A program made the translations under genes and the position numbers. 64,000 nt of DNA from Azophilus sp965221465 (GTDB taxonomy: Bacteria > Pseudomonadota > Gammaproteobacteria > Pseudomonadales > Azotimanducaceae), in contig OZ244892.1 in the NCBI GenBank assembly GCA_965221465.1, forward strand, positions 3,286,001-3,350,000, given 5' to 3'. Every line of letters starts with the position of its first letter. Positions within the stretch are counted from its first letter, which is position 1. Shown one piece after another: positions 1 through 8,716 of the stretch. Under the pieces are notes generated by a model that ran no database searches, was not told the DNA's origin, and was given only the letters and a program-made list of their open reading frames with translations.

Positions 1-29
1 GATCGAAGGTAAGGATTCCATGCTTCGTG

Positions 30-241
30 AATTCGATAAAATCAATAACTTGAAGAATTTTTTCATGCGAGGGGTATCCCCTCGTGCTCCCCGGCTGAGG
101 GCTCCCTCCACCCGGTTTGACATACTGTCGAGTATGCCTGCATCGGCCTCCAGTCCGCGCGACCACGCAGGCCGGCGCGTTTTGCTTCAGCGACGAAACG
201 TCGACGCCCTCGCGACGAAAGTTGGTGACGGATGTGGGCTG
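30..241 (-). repeat. Dispersed repeat copy 1 (module A end fused to module B)
   Basis: This intergenic block is a reverse-oriented copy of a repeat family seen at least seven more times in the window. Reading inward from 241 it carries the terminal motif (reverse of AGTTGGTGACGGAT), the segment GACGAAACGTCGACGCCCTC, a hairpin at 121-136 (CATACTGTCGAGTATG) and a second near-perfect hairpin at 68-86. At about 41-70 it continues into the AT-rich end of module A (AAAATCAATAACTTGAA), which is also found at 22070-22092 and, reversed, at 50988-51012. The outer end lies 7 bases from the stop codon of the downstream dehydrogenase. Bases 1-29 show nothing recognisable. Confidence 0.85.
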
Positions 242-248
242 GCCCACC

Positions 249-1349
249 TCAGTGGGGCGGAATCAGGCAGGAGTGAATGGACCGGTCGTCCGGCACCTGC
301 CCGGCAAGGGTGCGGATGGCGAGTTCCGCATCCTCGAGCGCAAAATCGTGCGTATGCATGCGTTCCACCGGCACCCGACCGCTTTCGAGCAACCGGATGG
401 CGCTGCCGTAACCGCTCGACGTCACGCCGATGGCGCCGCGGATGTTGATTTCCTTCACCACCACCAGGTCCGAGACGAAATTCTCCACCGCCTTGAACCC
501 CTTCATGCCGGCCAGCACCACGGTGCCGCCCATGCGCACCATCTTCATCGCATCGACGATGGGCTGCGTGGCGTAGGCGCTGACCTCCACCACCACGTCG
601 GCGCCGCGACCGCCCGTGATTTCCTTGACCCGCCTGACCGCATCCTCGTTGTCCACATCGATGCAATGGTCGGCGCCGAACGCCCGGGCGACCTCGAACT
701 TGCCGGCGTCCGACTCCCGCCCGGTGACGACGACGGTGCCCGCACCCGCTTCCCGGCAGGCAATGACGCTGGCGAGACCGCGCTGGCCCGGCCCGAGTAT
801 GACGACCGTGTCGCCGGGCCCGGTGCCAGGCATCTCCACCGCCCAGCGGAAGCCTGCCCCCAAAGGATTGAACATCACCGCGATTTCCGGGGCGAGAGCC
901 GCGCTCATCCTGTGCACCACCGAGTCGCCGTGCAGGAACATGTATTGAGAGTACGCGCCCCAGAGCCCCGGCGGCTCGGACAGCGGGATGTACGAGTAGA
1001 TTCTGCGGTTGTCGCACAGGTGGTAGGCGCCGCCCAGGCAGGTTTCGCAGCGATGGCAGGCCAGCATCGTCTCCACCGCCACCCGGTCGCCCACATCCAC
1101 GCCCCAGCGCGCCGCCGCCCGATCGCCGATTCTGGCAATGGTGCCGAGCGGTTCGTGACCGGGAATCACCGGCACGGGCGTGCGCAACTGCCCGTCGAAC
1201 TGCTCGTAGTCGCTGCCGCAAATGCCGCAGGCCTCCAGCCGCAGCAGGGCCGAATCGTCGTCGATGTCGGGAATCGACACGTCCTGGGGGGTCAGTTCGC
1301 CGACGCCGGTCTGCACCATGGCGAATGACTTTTTCGGTACGTTCGGCAT
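249..1349 (-). CDS. Zinc-dependent medium-chain alcohol dehydrogenase family protein
   Basis: The 366-residue product is a medium-chain dehydrogenase/reductase that should oxidise an alcohol or polyol with NAD(P). The catalytic zinc ligands are visible in CGICGSD and the following GHE. The structural zinc loop has the four-cysteine pattern in CHRCETCLGGAYHLC. The Rossmann glycine motif is in VVILGPGQRGLA. Length and domain order are normal for the family. The start at MPNVPKK lies 100 bases downstream of the DUF499 stop on the same strand, but the two need not be functionally linked. The substrate cannot be read from the sequence. Confidence 0.9.
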   Translation of the reverse strand: MPNVPKKSFAMVQTGVGELTPQDVSIPDIDDDSALLRLEACGICGSDYEQFDGQLRTPVPVIPGHEPLGTIARIGDRAAARWGVDVGDRVAVETMLACHRCETCLGGAYHLCDNRRIYSYIPLSEPPGLWGAYSQYMFLHGDSVVHRMSAALAPEIAVMFNPLGAGFRWAVEMPGTGPGDTVVILGPGQRGLASVIACREAGAGTVVVTGRESDAGKFEVARAFGADHCIDVDNEDAVRRVKEITGGRGADVVVEVSAYATQPIVDAMKMVRMGGTVVLAGMKGFKAVENFVSDLVVVKEINIRGAIGVTSSGYGSAIRLLESGRVPVERMHTHDFALEDAELAIRTLAGQVPDDRSIHSCLIPPH

Positions 1350-1449
1350 GTTCGCTCATTGCCTCCAGGCGGCTTTCACCGACACTTGGCCCCCCTCGGA
1401 ACCCGCTGCGCCGGCGGACACTCGAACCGGACGATCGCACGGTTCTCTA

Positions 1450-4400
1450 TCAGTCTTCCTCGAATCCGATTGCCGTCTCGTCCAGCTTCAGATCGCGCGC
1501 ATTGGCCTTGACGATGTCGACGACATCCTTGGGATACCCGCCTTCACCCGCTCGCCCATCGATCTCGAGGCTGAGCTGCAGGCTGCTGCCGGGGGCACGG
1601 GTCAATTCGACCAGGAGCCCGTCCATGATGCGCGCGACGTCGAGCCCCGCACGATCGGGATCGATCCGCAGGCTCGCGAAGAATCGGCGAGGGGAAGGCT
1701 CTATCGGGTCCGGCTCTGCGCCGGTTTCGCCGGACACCGGTTCCACTGTGGCGGACGACCCATCCGAACGTCCGGATTCACCTTCACGGGGCTCCTCCTC
1801 TTCGTTGCGAATGGCTTCGCGACGCACCAGGAGGCCGTCGGCCAGGCTGCCGGGCAAAACAGCGTTACCGTCGACGACGTTCGTGTAATCGCCCGAAGCC
1901 TCATCGAAACCCGAAGCGTAGGCGTAGGGGCTGGCCAAATCCTCCAACAGCCGCCGAATGGCGTCGTCGACTGCCGCCTCGTCCCGCAGCCGCGGCAGAT
2001 AGACATAGGAAGCCAGCCAGTCCCTGATTTCCGCGACACCGATGTGTGGATTTTCCGGCGGCCAGACACGTTCCAGGCACTGTGCGAGATTGGCGGGGCC
2101 CATCTGATCGATTACCGTGCCGTCGCTGACAACCTTGTCCCACACGGCCTGCGGGATGCCCTTCGCACCACCGCGATTCACCAGGCGTGCCGAGCGCATG
2201 ACAAGGCCCGCACTGCCGATGGGGCCATCCGCAACCTCGTCGGGTGGCGCCGGAAAGAGCACGTGCACCCAGGCGCCTCGAATGCTCTGCAGCAGGGCTT
2301 GCTTGCTGCGCACCGCCTGTTTCTCGGCATCGCTTGCCTGTGCCTGGGTCAGGTTTGCCTGCAAATCGGCATCGTCCAGAATCGACCGCCAGGCCCGTTC
2401 CCGCCGGGCGTTCTCCCGCGCCGCCGAGACGTTCGAGGCGTCCGCAGCCACGAAAACCAGGGCGTTGCGGAAGCGGCGCTGGCCGCTGCCCCGTCGCTGC
2501 AGCGTCTCGCTGGCTACGGTAGCCGCCTCGGAACTCGAACCTAGACTGGCATCGTGCGGCGCCGACGGCGGCAGCACGACCAGCGCGGTGGAACGCCCGT
2601 CGTCGATGTCGGTGGGATTGTCGGGCGCCGCATGCACGCGAGGAAATCCGGCCCGGCTGCGCTGCTCCTCCCGCAAAACCGCGATGACATGCCGATCGGC
2701 CGCCTCGTCGCTCACATCCTGGGCGCGATCTGCGGCAAGCTTGTTGAGCGTCGGCTGCGGCGAAAACCAGTAGCTGTCGCCTTCCCGATACAGATGCGCG
2801 GAGCGGGATGCGATCTCCTGCAGCGCTTCGCCGAATATGGCGATCTGGTCGCCGGGTTGGGCGCAGGCAAGCCGCAGTTCCGTGCCGCTCATGCCACCGC
2901 GGGCCGTCCCGCCATGTGGCGCGGTGGCGAAGAACACGGCCCGAGCAGCAAGGGTTGCCGCCCGCGCCTTCAGCAGCCTTGGGCGCTGTGCTTCGATGCG
3001 CGCACTCAAGGACTGATCGCCGTCCACTTCCGATTGCAGAATCGGCCCGAAGGCTCCGTCGAGCGGCTCGAGCAGCGCGGTGCGAACCTTCGCATCCCGA
3101 AACGGCAGCAACGCTGGCGTAATCAACGGTGCGTTGCTCTCGCCGCTCCACAGCGCATAGACCGCGTTGGCCATGATCTTGAGAATGCCCCGGGTGCGCT
3201 GGAACTTCTCCAGCACCGACCAGTCCCCCGAGAACCGCCGCAGTAGCTCGGGATGCAGAGGGTAGGCGCGGCGCATCTGTGTTTCGTAGGCTGCCTCCCG
3301 CACTTCCGGCGGGAAGTCGGCTCGGTTTCCCCGGTATAGCCTGCGGAACGCTTGAATGGTCTCGTCCCGGGCCTTCTCGCCGTCTTCGTCGAGGGGCTGG
3401 AACAAGCGGCGGCGGACGATCTCGAAGGTCTCGATGCCGCTCGCCGGTGTCCAGGCCGACTGGATGCGGCCGAAGATCTTTTCGAGCCGCCGGAGGGCAT
3501 CGAGGCCCTGCTCGTCGCCGACCTCGGCGCCCGATTCCGGTAAAGAACCGACGACGACCGCCCCCTCGACCGCCGCTGCCGCTTCCGTAAGCGACTGGAC
3601 GAAGGCGTGAAAGGCATCGTATTCCAGGCCGCGCAACTGACGCGCGAAGGCAACGACTTCGTCCATCAAAATGAGGCACGGCGCCGCCTTGCGCAGGATC
3701 GGGATCAATCTTTCGGTTCCCGGGTTGGTGCGGGCCGCTTCCGAAGCGGTAATGCTCTCAAACGCTTCCCAGCCCCCCAATCGCCAGGCCAGAAAGCCCC
3801 AAAGCGTGCGGATTTCGCGGCTGCCCTCCGAATGCATGGCCTCGGCCGCGCCCTTGTCGGTGCCGACGAAGACGGCACGCCTGACCCGGCCGAGCCCCTC
3901 GACGCCGGCGGCATCGAAGATCGGGGCCATGCCGGGCAGTTCCCGGGCCTGGTATCCGGACTCCGCAGCCCCGGCCAGGTGGTACAGCGCCAACATCGTG
4001 TGCGTCTTGCCGCCGCCGAAATTGGTCTGCAACCCGATCACGGGGTCGCCACCCTTGCCGGCAAGGCGCTGAACCGTCGCGGCAAGCACCCGTCGCAAAC
4101 CTTCGGTGGCGTAGGTGATGCGGAAGAACGCGGCCGGGTCGACGTATTCCTCGGCGCCCTCGCCACGGTCGACCAGCGCCAGATTGGCGGCGAACTCCGA
4201 GTCGGAAAACCGCGCTTCGAGAACGTCCGGGTGTGGCTCGCAGACCTCGCGCCAGGGGCGAAGCCGTGCCGGCGCTGGGGGCTCGTCGAGCGTTTCGATC
4301 TCGGCTTGAACCGGGCTCGGCAGACCGTTGGCGGCACGCTGTTCGTCGTAGAGTGCCCCGATGGCCTGATTTTGTGCTTCGGCGCCCACCGCCGCAGACA

Positions 4401-4764
4401 ATTCGCGCAAGGCGTCGAGATGACGAAGCGCTTCGCGAGCCGACATTTCGCCGGAGAAGTGCGCGGCGCTGTTGCGCGCGTCCATCGCCAGCGACACGAA
4501 GCTGCGCGCCTTTCTGAGTCGCTGGTCGTGCCCGAACAGGTCATTCCAGTTGTCGAGCAGGGTTTTCAGCAGCGCATAGACATCGAGTTCTCCACCGCCG
4601 TCGTGGCCTCGTGCCCGGCTTGCGTAATGCCGCCAGTGCTTGCCGTGGCGATCCTCCATGTGCTTGCGGACATAGGCGCCGAGGCCGACCCGGAGTGCTT
4701 CGAGCCCCTGTTCGACCCGCCGTTTGGCCGCGAGCGCCACGTCCGTCTTGTCTCTGCCGCTCAT
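1450..4764 (-). CDS. HEPN-AAA+ ATPase, DUF499 (COG1483-like) defence protein
   Basis: This 1104-residue protein joins an N-terminal Swt1/HEPN-like helical domain (about residues 1-130) to a P-loop ATPase of the DUF499 type. The HEPN part has the ribonuclease-type motif RNSAAH (R97 to H102). Walker A is GLQTNFGGGKT (244-254) and Walker B is LILMDEVV (364-371). DUF499 ATPases are known to travel with DUF1156 methylases and SNF2 helicases in predicted anti-phage loci, and both partners are present here on the same strand. It probably acts as a motor or sensor in the cytoplasm. A toxin-antitoxin pair separates it from the methylase. The start at MSGRDKT overlaps the end of a small upstream reading frame by ATGA. 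Confidence 0.85.
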   Translation of the reverse strand: MSGRDKTDVALAAKRRVEQGLEALRVGLGAYVRKHMEDRHGKHWRHYASRARGHDGGGELDVYALLKTLLDNWNDLFGHDQRLRKARSFVSLAMDARNSAAHFSGEMSAREALRHLDALRELSAAVGAEAQNQAIGALYDEQRAANGLPSPVQAEIETLDEPPAPARLRPWREVCEPHPDVLEARFSDSEFAANLALVDRGEGAEEYVDPAAFFRITYATEGLRRVLAATVQRLAGKGGDPVIGLQTNFGGGKTHTMLALYHLAGAAESGYQARELPGMAPIFDAAGVEGLGRVRRAVFVGTDKGAAEAMHSEGSREIRTLWGFLAWRLGGWEAFESITASEAARTNPGTERLIPILRKAAPCLILMDEVVAFARQLRGLEYDAFHAFVQSLTEAAAAVEGAVVVGSLPESGAEVGDEQGLDALRRLEKIFGRIQSAWTPASGIETFEIVRRRLFQPLDEDGEKARDETIQAFRRLYRGNRADFPPEVREAAYETQMRRAYPLHPELLRRFSGDWSVLEKFQRTRGILKIMANAVYALWSGESNAPLITPALLPFRDAKVRTALLEPLDGAFGPILQSEVDGDQSLSARIEAQRPRLLKARAATLAARAVFFATAPHGGTARGGMSGTELRLACAQPGDQIAIFGEALQEIASRSAHLYREGDSYWFSPQPTLNKLAADRAQDVSDEAADRHVIAVLREEQRSRAGFPRVHAAPDNPTDIDDGRSTALVVLPPSAPHDASLGSSSEAATVASETLQRRGSGQRRFRNALVFVAADASNVSAARENARRERAWRSILDDADLQANLTQAQASDAEKQAVRSKQALLQSIRGAWVHVLFPAPPDEVADGPIGSAGLVMRSARLVNRGGAKGIPQAVWDKVVSDGTVIDQMGPANLAQCLERVWPPENPHIGVAEIRDWLASYVYLPRLRDEAAVDDAIRRLLEDLASPYAYASGFDEASGDYTNVVDGNAVLPGSLADGLLVRREAIRNEEEEPREGESGRSDGSSATVEPVSGETGAEPDPIEPSPRRFFASLRIDPDRAGLDVARIMDGLLVELTRAPGSSLQLSLEIDGRAGEGGYPKDVVDIVKANARDLKLDETAIGFEED

Positions 4765-4943
4765 GAGGGCGTCTCCATGTCAATCGGTCGGATGCGCAAA
4801 CAGAACGCGCGAACGTTGCCGAGGTTGACCGTCAGCGGTCTCCGCTCGCCATGGGCCGGCATGATTGCCACCATGCTGGCGTTCGAGACGCGCGGCCGAC
4901 CGCCGATGTCGGTGGCTCGAGAGCGCTGGCTTGCGCTACCCAA
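4761..4943 (-). CDS. Small ORF of unknown function preceding the DUF499 gene (doubtful)
   Basis: A 60-codon frame ends in an ATGA overlap with the DUF499 start, which is the geometry of translational coupling. The protein (ending RIRPIDMETPS) has no recognisable domain, signal or membrane segment. It fills most of the gap between the VapC-like toxin and the ATPase. It may be a real leader gene, the tail of a gene lost when the toxin-antitoxin pair arrived, or chance. The overlap is the only support for coding. Confidence 0.25.
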   Translation of the reverse strand: MGSASQRSRATDIGGRPRVSNASMVAIMPAHGERRPLTVNLGNVRAFCLRIRPIDMETPS

Positions 4944-5008
4944 AATGCCCCTTCCTGCCTACACCCGGAACTCGCTCCTGGTTTCGATCACACATCGCGA
5001 AGGTGTGC

Positions 5009-5407
5009 TCAGGCAAACGGAACAACGCCTTCAACCGCCGCCTGATTCAACCGTCGGTCCAAGCTCGCCAACGGGCAGCCTTCCCGCACTGCCAGGGCCA
5101 GATAGCTGGCATCGTACGCCGTGAGGCGGTGGGCGCGCGTCAGGGCGGTGACGGCCTCGTCGTCGATATCGTCCGACCGTTGGATTGGCAGGCGTCGCAG
5201 CCGCACCAATGAAGCGTCGGCATAGCCCGGGCCGATGCGCCCACGACATTCTGCCGACAACAGCAGATTGCGCAACTCGTGCCAGAATACGCCCGGCGCC
5301 ATCGCCGTCTCTCTGCCCAGGCGGTCCAGGGCGATGTCGGCCAACTCTGCTTCCTCGTCCGGGAGCACCCAGGCCGCGGCAACCGAGGCATCGGGTACGA
5401 ACGACAT
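5009..5407 (-). CDS. PIN-domain toxin, VapC-like
   Basis: The 132-residue product is a PIN-domain endoribonuclease. Its acidic metal-binding set is visible: D6 (in VPDAS), E44 (in WHELRN), D99 (in TAYDASYLALA) and D117 (in ASLDRRL). This is the normal VapC arrangement and length. A longer upstream start at 5497 is possible, but it would overlap the antitoxin and add a non-family N-terminus, so MSFVPDAS is preferred. It follows the antitoxin stop by 14 bases, so the two form an operon. The pair sits between the methylase and the ATPase of the defence locus, where it could act as an addiction or backup-suicide module. Confidence 0.88.
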   Translation of the reverse strand: MSFVPDASVAAAWVLPDEEAELADIALDRLGRETAMAPGVFWHELRNLLLSAECRGRIGPGYADASLVRLRRLPIQRSDDIDDEAVTALTRAHRLTAYDASYLALAVREGCPLASLDRRLNQAAVEGVVPFA

Positions 5408-5421
5408 CTGCGCGGGTGCCC

Positions 5422-5649
5422 CTAGTGGCGCCAAGAGAGAATCTCGGAAGTGGTCACCGCCTTGTGCTTCGCCCGTTCCCGGCGCAGCGTCGCGCAAAGC
5501 GCCACATGCTCGTTCTCACGGGCGATGCGCGTCACATGGGCCACGGGCACGGGACCCCGGCAGATCACCAGATCCTCGCCCGCTTCCACCTCCGCCAGCA
5601 GTGCGGAAAGGTGCGTTTTCGCTTCGCCGATCTTCACCTGTCGCGTCAT
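5422..5649 (-). CDS. Phd/YefM-family antitoxin of the VapC-like toxin
   Basis: This 75-residue protein begins MTRQVKIGEAKTHLSALL, the classic Phd/YefM N-terminus with the alanine-lysine-threonine-x-leucine pattern. It has a short acidic C-terminal tail that should wrap the toxin. Antitoxins of this class neutralise the partner RNase and repress their own promoter. It lies immediately upstream of the PIN toxin on the same strand, as expected for a cognate pair. Confidence 0.85.
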   Translation of the reverse strand: MTRQVKIGEAKTHLSALLAEVEAGEDLVICRGPVPVAHVTRIARENEHVALCATLRRERAKHKAVTTSEILSWRH

Positions 5650-5710
5650 GGTTTCCTCCTGCCCGGTTCGCTTGCTGCCCGGCAGCCGGCCCGCGTTGTG
5701 ATCGAAACAT

Positions 5711-5725
5711 CCGATTCAACATCGG
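5711..5725. promoter_or_regulatory. Small inverted repeat upstream of the toxin-antitoxin operon, possible operator
   Basis: CCGAT-TCAAC-ATCGG forms a perfect 5-bp inverted repeat 62 bases upstream of the antitoxin start, in the gap behind the methylase. Phd/YefM antitoxins usually bind such repeats to autoregulate. The arms are short, so this is only a candidate operator. Confidence 0.25.
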
Positions 5726-5813
5726 AGGATAGCCGCGAAATCGACGTGGTCAAACGCTTGGTAAAGCGCGGTCCCGGTTCGTCCGATCATCGCCTCGAGC
5801 ATGCTCGAGCACT

Positions 5814-8699
5814 CTACAACAGAGAGCCCTGAACTGGTGCCTGGACCGTTGCCGCCGTCTCTTCGAGCTTCGGCCACTCCTGCGCCAGCATGTTCCAGAC
5901 CTGTGCTTCGCCGGTGCGGCTCTTGCGCTCGCAGATGTCGTAGAGACGATAAGCGAGCAGGCGTGCAGCTTCGCCCCGTTCCGGCGGCATCTTCGAATAG
6001 AGCCGTGCGGCGGCTTCGATGCCGCCGGTGGCCGACTCCAGTACGCGAGCGAGGTGCTGTGCGCACTCCCAGTCGGTAAGGCGGCGATCGGTGGTCGGGT
6101 CCCAGTCTTCGGGCAATTCGTCGCGGCGCAGCAGGCGCGCCGAGCCGCCTTGAGCGCTGAGGATGCCTGCATGTTGCAGCGCATCGACGCCGATGTCGTA
6201 GGCCTGGGCCATGGTGATGGCGTCACCCGATTTGCCGGCCTCCATGCCGAAGGCGTCGAACCAGTCGATGCAGAAGCGGGTGTCGGCGTCGTAGCCGCCC
6301 GCTTCCTCGCCGGAGATTTCGTCGCGCACCTGGTTGATGAGGGCGATGGCAGAGCGCACGGTCATCGGCGTGTCGTCGGGTTCAAGTACCTTGGAGGCGG
6401 CCGTGAAGACGCCCATGCCGGGGCCGAGCGCCGCCTGCGCCATATCCACCGGGCCGACACCTCCGGCGCGGATCTTTTCCAGGGCGCTGGGCAGCTCGGC
6501 ACGGAGTCGGGCGACGAATTCGCGGCGGGTGACGATGGGAGCATCCGGTGGGCGTTTGCGACAGACGAGGACGATTGAGGAAGCGAGGGCGTTGAACCTC
6601 TTCTTCAGATTTCCGGCGAGTTCTGTCCGCATGGGCCAGGTTCCATCGATCATGTATCCGCAATCGGTAAGCCCTTGCAAAAACGTCGCCCAACCGGCCG
6701 AGATCAGCCCCTCCTTCGCGACCTCTGACTGTTTGAATGCGTAGAACATCGTTACCGGCAAACTGTCTGCACCAGACGCATACATGTTGACGAGCGCCTT
6801 ACCGATGCCTTGCATGAAGAACGCTTCGGCTTTCTCCTTGCTGCCATGGCGGTAGGGCGTGGCGACGAGTTCCTCGTTCTTGGGGGTCAGCAAGCGCCGG
6901 AAGAGACCGGGCCACACCTCGCGCAACGCCAGACGCTGCCAGACAAAGAAAAAGTCAGACAGGTCCGCGTAGCCGATGTTGTCGTAATAGGGTGGGTCCG
7001 TTGCGATCAGCGCATTCTCCAAGAGCGGCGTTGCCTCCGCTGCGTCTTGCTGAATCACCGCAGCTTGGGCTGCGGCGCCGGGCGCTGCCGCAACGACCTT
7101 GGCAAGATAGTCGACCTGTCCGACATAGTTGCCGCTGGAATCGGAGAACGGATTCGCTTCGCAGTAATCCCACACCATAGGAAGCGCTTGTCGGGCAAAA
7201 ACCTGCTGTACTTTGGCTCCTCCGGGATCCCAGAAATTGAGACTTGAGGACCGATTTGCCTGCCGGCTCACGCACAATCCCAAATACGTCGCCACGGCAT
7301 CGGCGTAGGCTGCTGCGCCGGTGCCGCCGTCGGCGAGGCGGGGCGCGTCGGCGTCCATGCCTGCCGCCAGCGCATCCGCGAGCACCTGCTCCCGTGCCTC
7401 GGTGACCAGGTCCGAGAAGGTCGTCAGCGCGACGAGTTGGCGGTCGGTGAACAGGTCCGCGAATGTGGTGAGGCCATAGTTCGGAGTCTTGAAATCCCGC
7501 GGATTTGAAGGAAGCTGGTGTGCTGGGCGCCACTCAGACTCGGCCAGCCGCGCTACGCGCTCCATCTCCGCGGAGGGATTGAGGTAGATGCGCCCGGCTT
7601 TGCCCTGTGCCACAGTAGCCATTAGTCGTTCGCCCATCCGTCCCGCTTTGCCCTCAGAACGAATATGATCGTATGAAATCGGAGAATCGGAGATCACGCA
7701 GCGAAAGGCACGCCGCTTGCCGGCAGTTGTCCCCAACTTCCTATTCGCTAACTCTTCTGGCCCCACACCGCCAGATTTCACCCAAAACCGATAAGTCCCA
7801 CGGCCACGATCAACCTCCGGAACGACGATCACCTCCTTTCCTTTCTTCGATGACAGCACGAAAGAGCTTGCCAGCGGCACCTGCGCACCACGCAGCATCG
7901 GGTCGGGCGAGGCGACGGTGCGAGCCCAGAGCCAGGCAATGACCGTCAGTTGCTTTCCGACATAGGGCTCGAGGTCCTTGCGCTCCACCGCCATGTCCGC
8001 CGTGACTTCGACCTGCGGATAGAGATGGCCGATGCGCGATTCGGCTTCATCGCGCATCCAGCGCCCGTAGTGGCGGATGTCGTCGGCCAGCCCCTGCGCA
8101 CCGTCCCACACCCCAAGCGGGTTCCTCTCTGGATGGGCGGGCGGCAGGCCAGCGAATTTTGGCGGGATTTCGCAGGTGGCCTTCGAGACGAGTACGGCCA
8201 CCGGGTTCAGGTCCGAACCCTGGGCACGCAGGCCGAGGCGCTGGGCTTCGAGGGGAATGGAGCCACCGCCGCAGAACGGGTCGCAGACCGGCGGCGCGTG
8301 CTCGGCAAGGTAGGCCAGCACCGCCTTGGCGTCGTTCGGTGGCGGCGCAGGGTCTCCACGGCCCCGCGCCAACGAGCGGGCAATCTCGAAACGCGCACGG
8401 TTCAGGATGCGCTCATCGTTGGTCGCCTCCCAGGGCACGATTTCCTCGATGATGCCGTGCAGGCGCTTGCGCTCGCGCTCCTGATCCGCTTCGGTCGGAT
8501 ACTCCTCCGGCCAGGCCGACGGGTCGTCAACAAGCTGCGCGAACAGCACCGCCCGGCAGGCCGCGAGAGGTCGTCGCGCCCACCAAAGATGCAGGGTCGA
8601 GGGGTGGCCGTGGCGAATCGACTTCTCCCGCGCCGAGGCCTTGTTGATGGCCTCCAAGGGCAGGGAGACCTCGATGAGTTTCTTGCGGGCCGAGGGCAT
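5814..8699 (-). CDS. DUF1156 (COG1743-like) DNA methyltransferase
   Basis: This 961-residue protein is an amino-methyltransferase acting on adenine N6 or cytosine N4 of DNA. The N-terminal DUF1156 signature is KLIEVSLPLEAINK through LHLWWARRPL (residues 8-45). The AdoMet-binding motif is DPFCGGGS (140-147) and the catalytic motif is TDPPYYDNIGY (567-577). COG1743 proteins normally carry a zinc ribbon. Here the matching segment near residues 258-272 reads ARTVASPDPMLRGAQ, without cysteines, so the ribbon appears lost. Homologues are paired with DUF499 ATPases and SNF2 helicases, as here, and probably mark self DNA. The protease gene ends 17 bases upstream. Confidence 0.9.
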   Translation of the reverse strand: MPSARKKLIEVSLPLEAINKASAREKSIRHGHPSTLHLWWARRPLAACRAVLFAQLVDDPSAWPEEYPTEADQERERKRLHGIIEEIVPWEATNDERILNRARFEIARSLARGRGDPAPPPNDAKAVLAYLAEHAPPVCDPFCGGGSIPLEAQRLGLRAQGSDLNPVAVLVSKATCEIPPKFAGLPPAHPERNPLGVWDGAQGLADDIRHYGRWMRDEAESRIGHLYPQVEVTADMAVERKDLEPYVGKQLTVIAWLWARTVASPDPMLRGAQVPLASSFVLSSKKGKEVIVVPEVDRGRGTYRFWVKSGGVGPEELANRKLGTTAGKRRAFRCVISDSPISYDHIRSEGKAGRMGERLMATVAQGKAGRIYLNPSAEMERVARLAESEWRPAHQLPSNPRDFKTPNYGLTTFADLFTDRQLVALTTFSDLVTEAREQVLADALAAGMDADAPRLADGGTGAAAYADAVATYLGLCVSRQANRSSSLNFWDPGGAKVQQVFARQALPMVWDYCEANPFSDSSGNYVGQVDYLAKVVAAAPGAAAQAAVIQQDAAEATPLLENALIATDPPYYDNIGYADLSDFFFVWQRLALREVWPGLFRRLLTPKNEELVATPYRHGSKEKAEAFFMQGIGKALVNMYASGADSLPVTMFYAFKQSEVAKEGLISAGWATFLQGLTDCGYMIDGTWPMRTELAGNLKKRFNALASSIVLVCRKRPPDAPIVTRREFVARLRAELPSALEKIRAGGVGPVDMAQAALGPGMGVFTAASKVLEPDDTPMTVRSAIALINQVRDEISGEEAGGYDADTRFCIDWFDAFGMEAGKSGDAITMAQAYDIGVDALQHAGILSAQGGSARLLRRDELPEDWDPTTDRRLTDWECAQHLARVLESATGGIEAAARLYSKMPPERGEAARLLAYRLYDICERKSRTGEAQVWNMLAQEWPKLEETAATVQAPVQGSLL

Positions 8700-8716
8700 C
8701 GACTGTCTTTGTCAGA

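Noticed and set aside
117..245. Short reading frames starting MTYCRVCLHR that recur near 25690-26286 and 43467-43724
   Set aside because: They are translations of repeat module B, and the conservation is at the DNA level including non-coding hairpins; no ribosome site or consistent end supports a gene.
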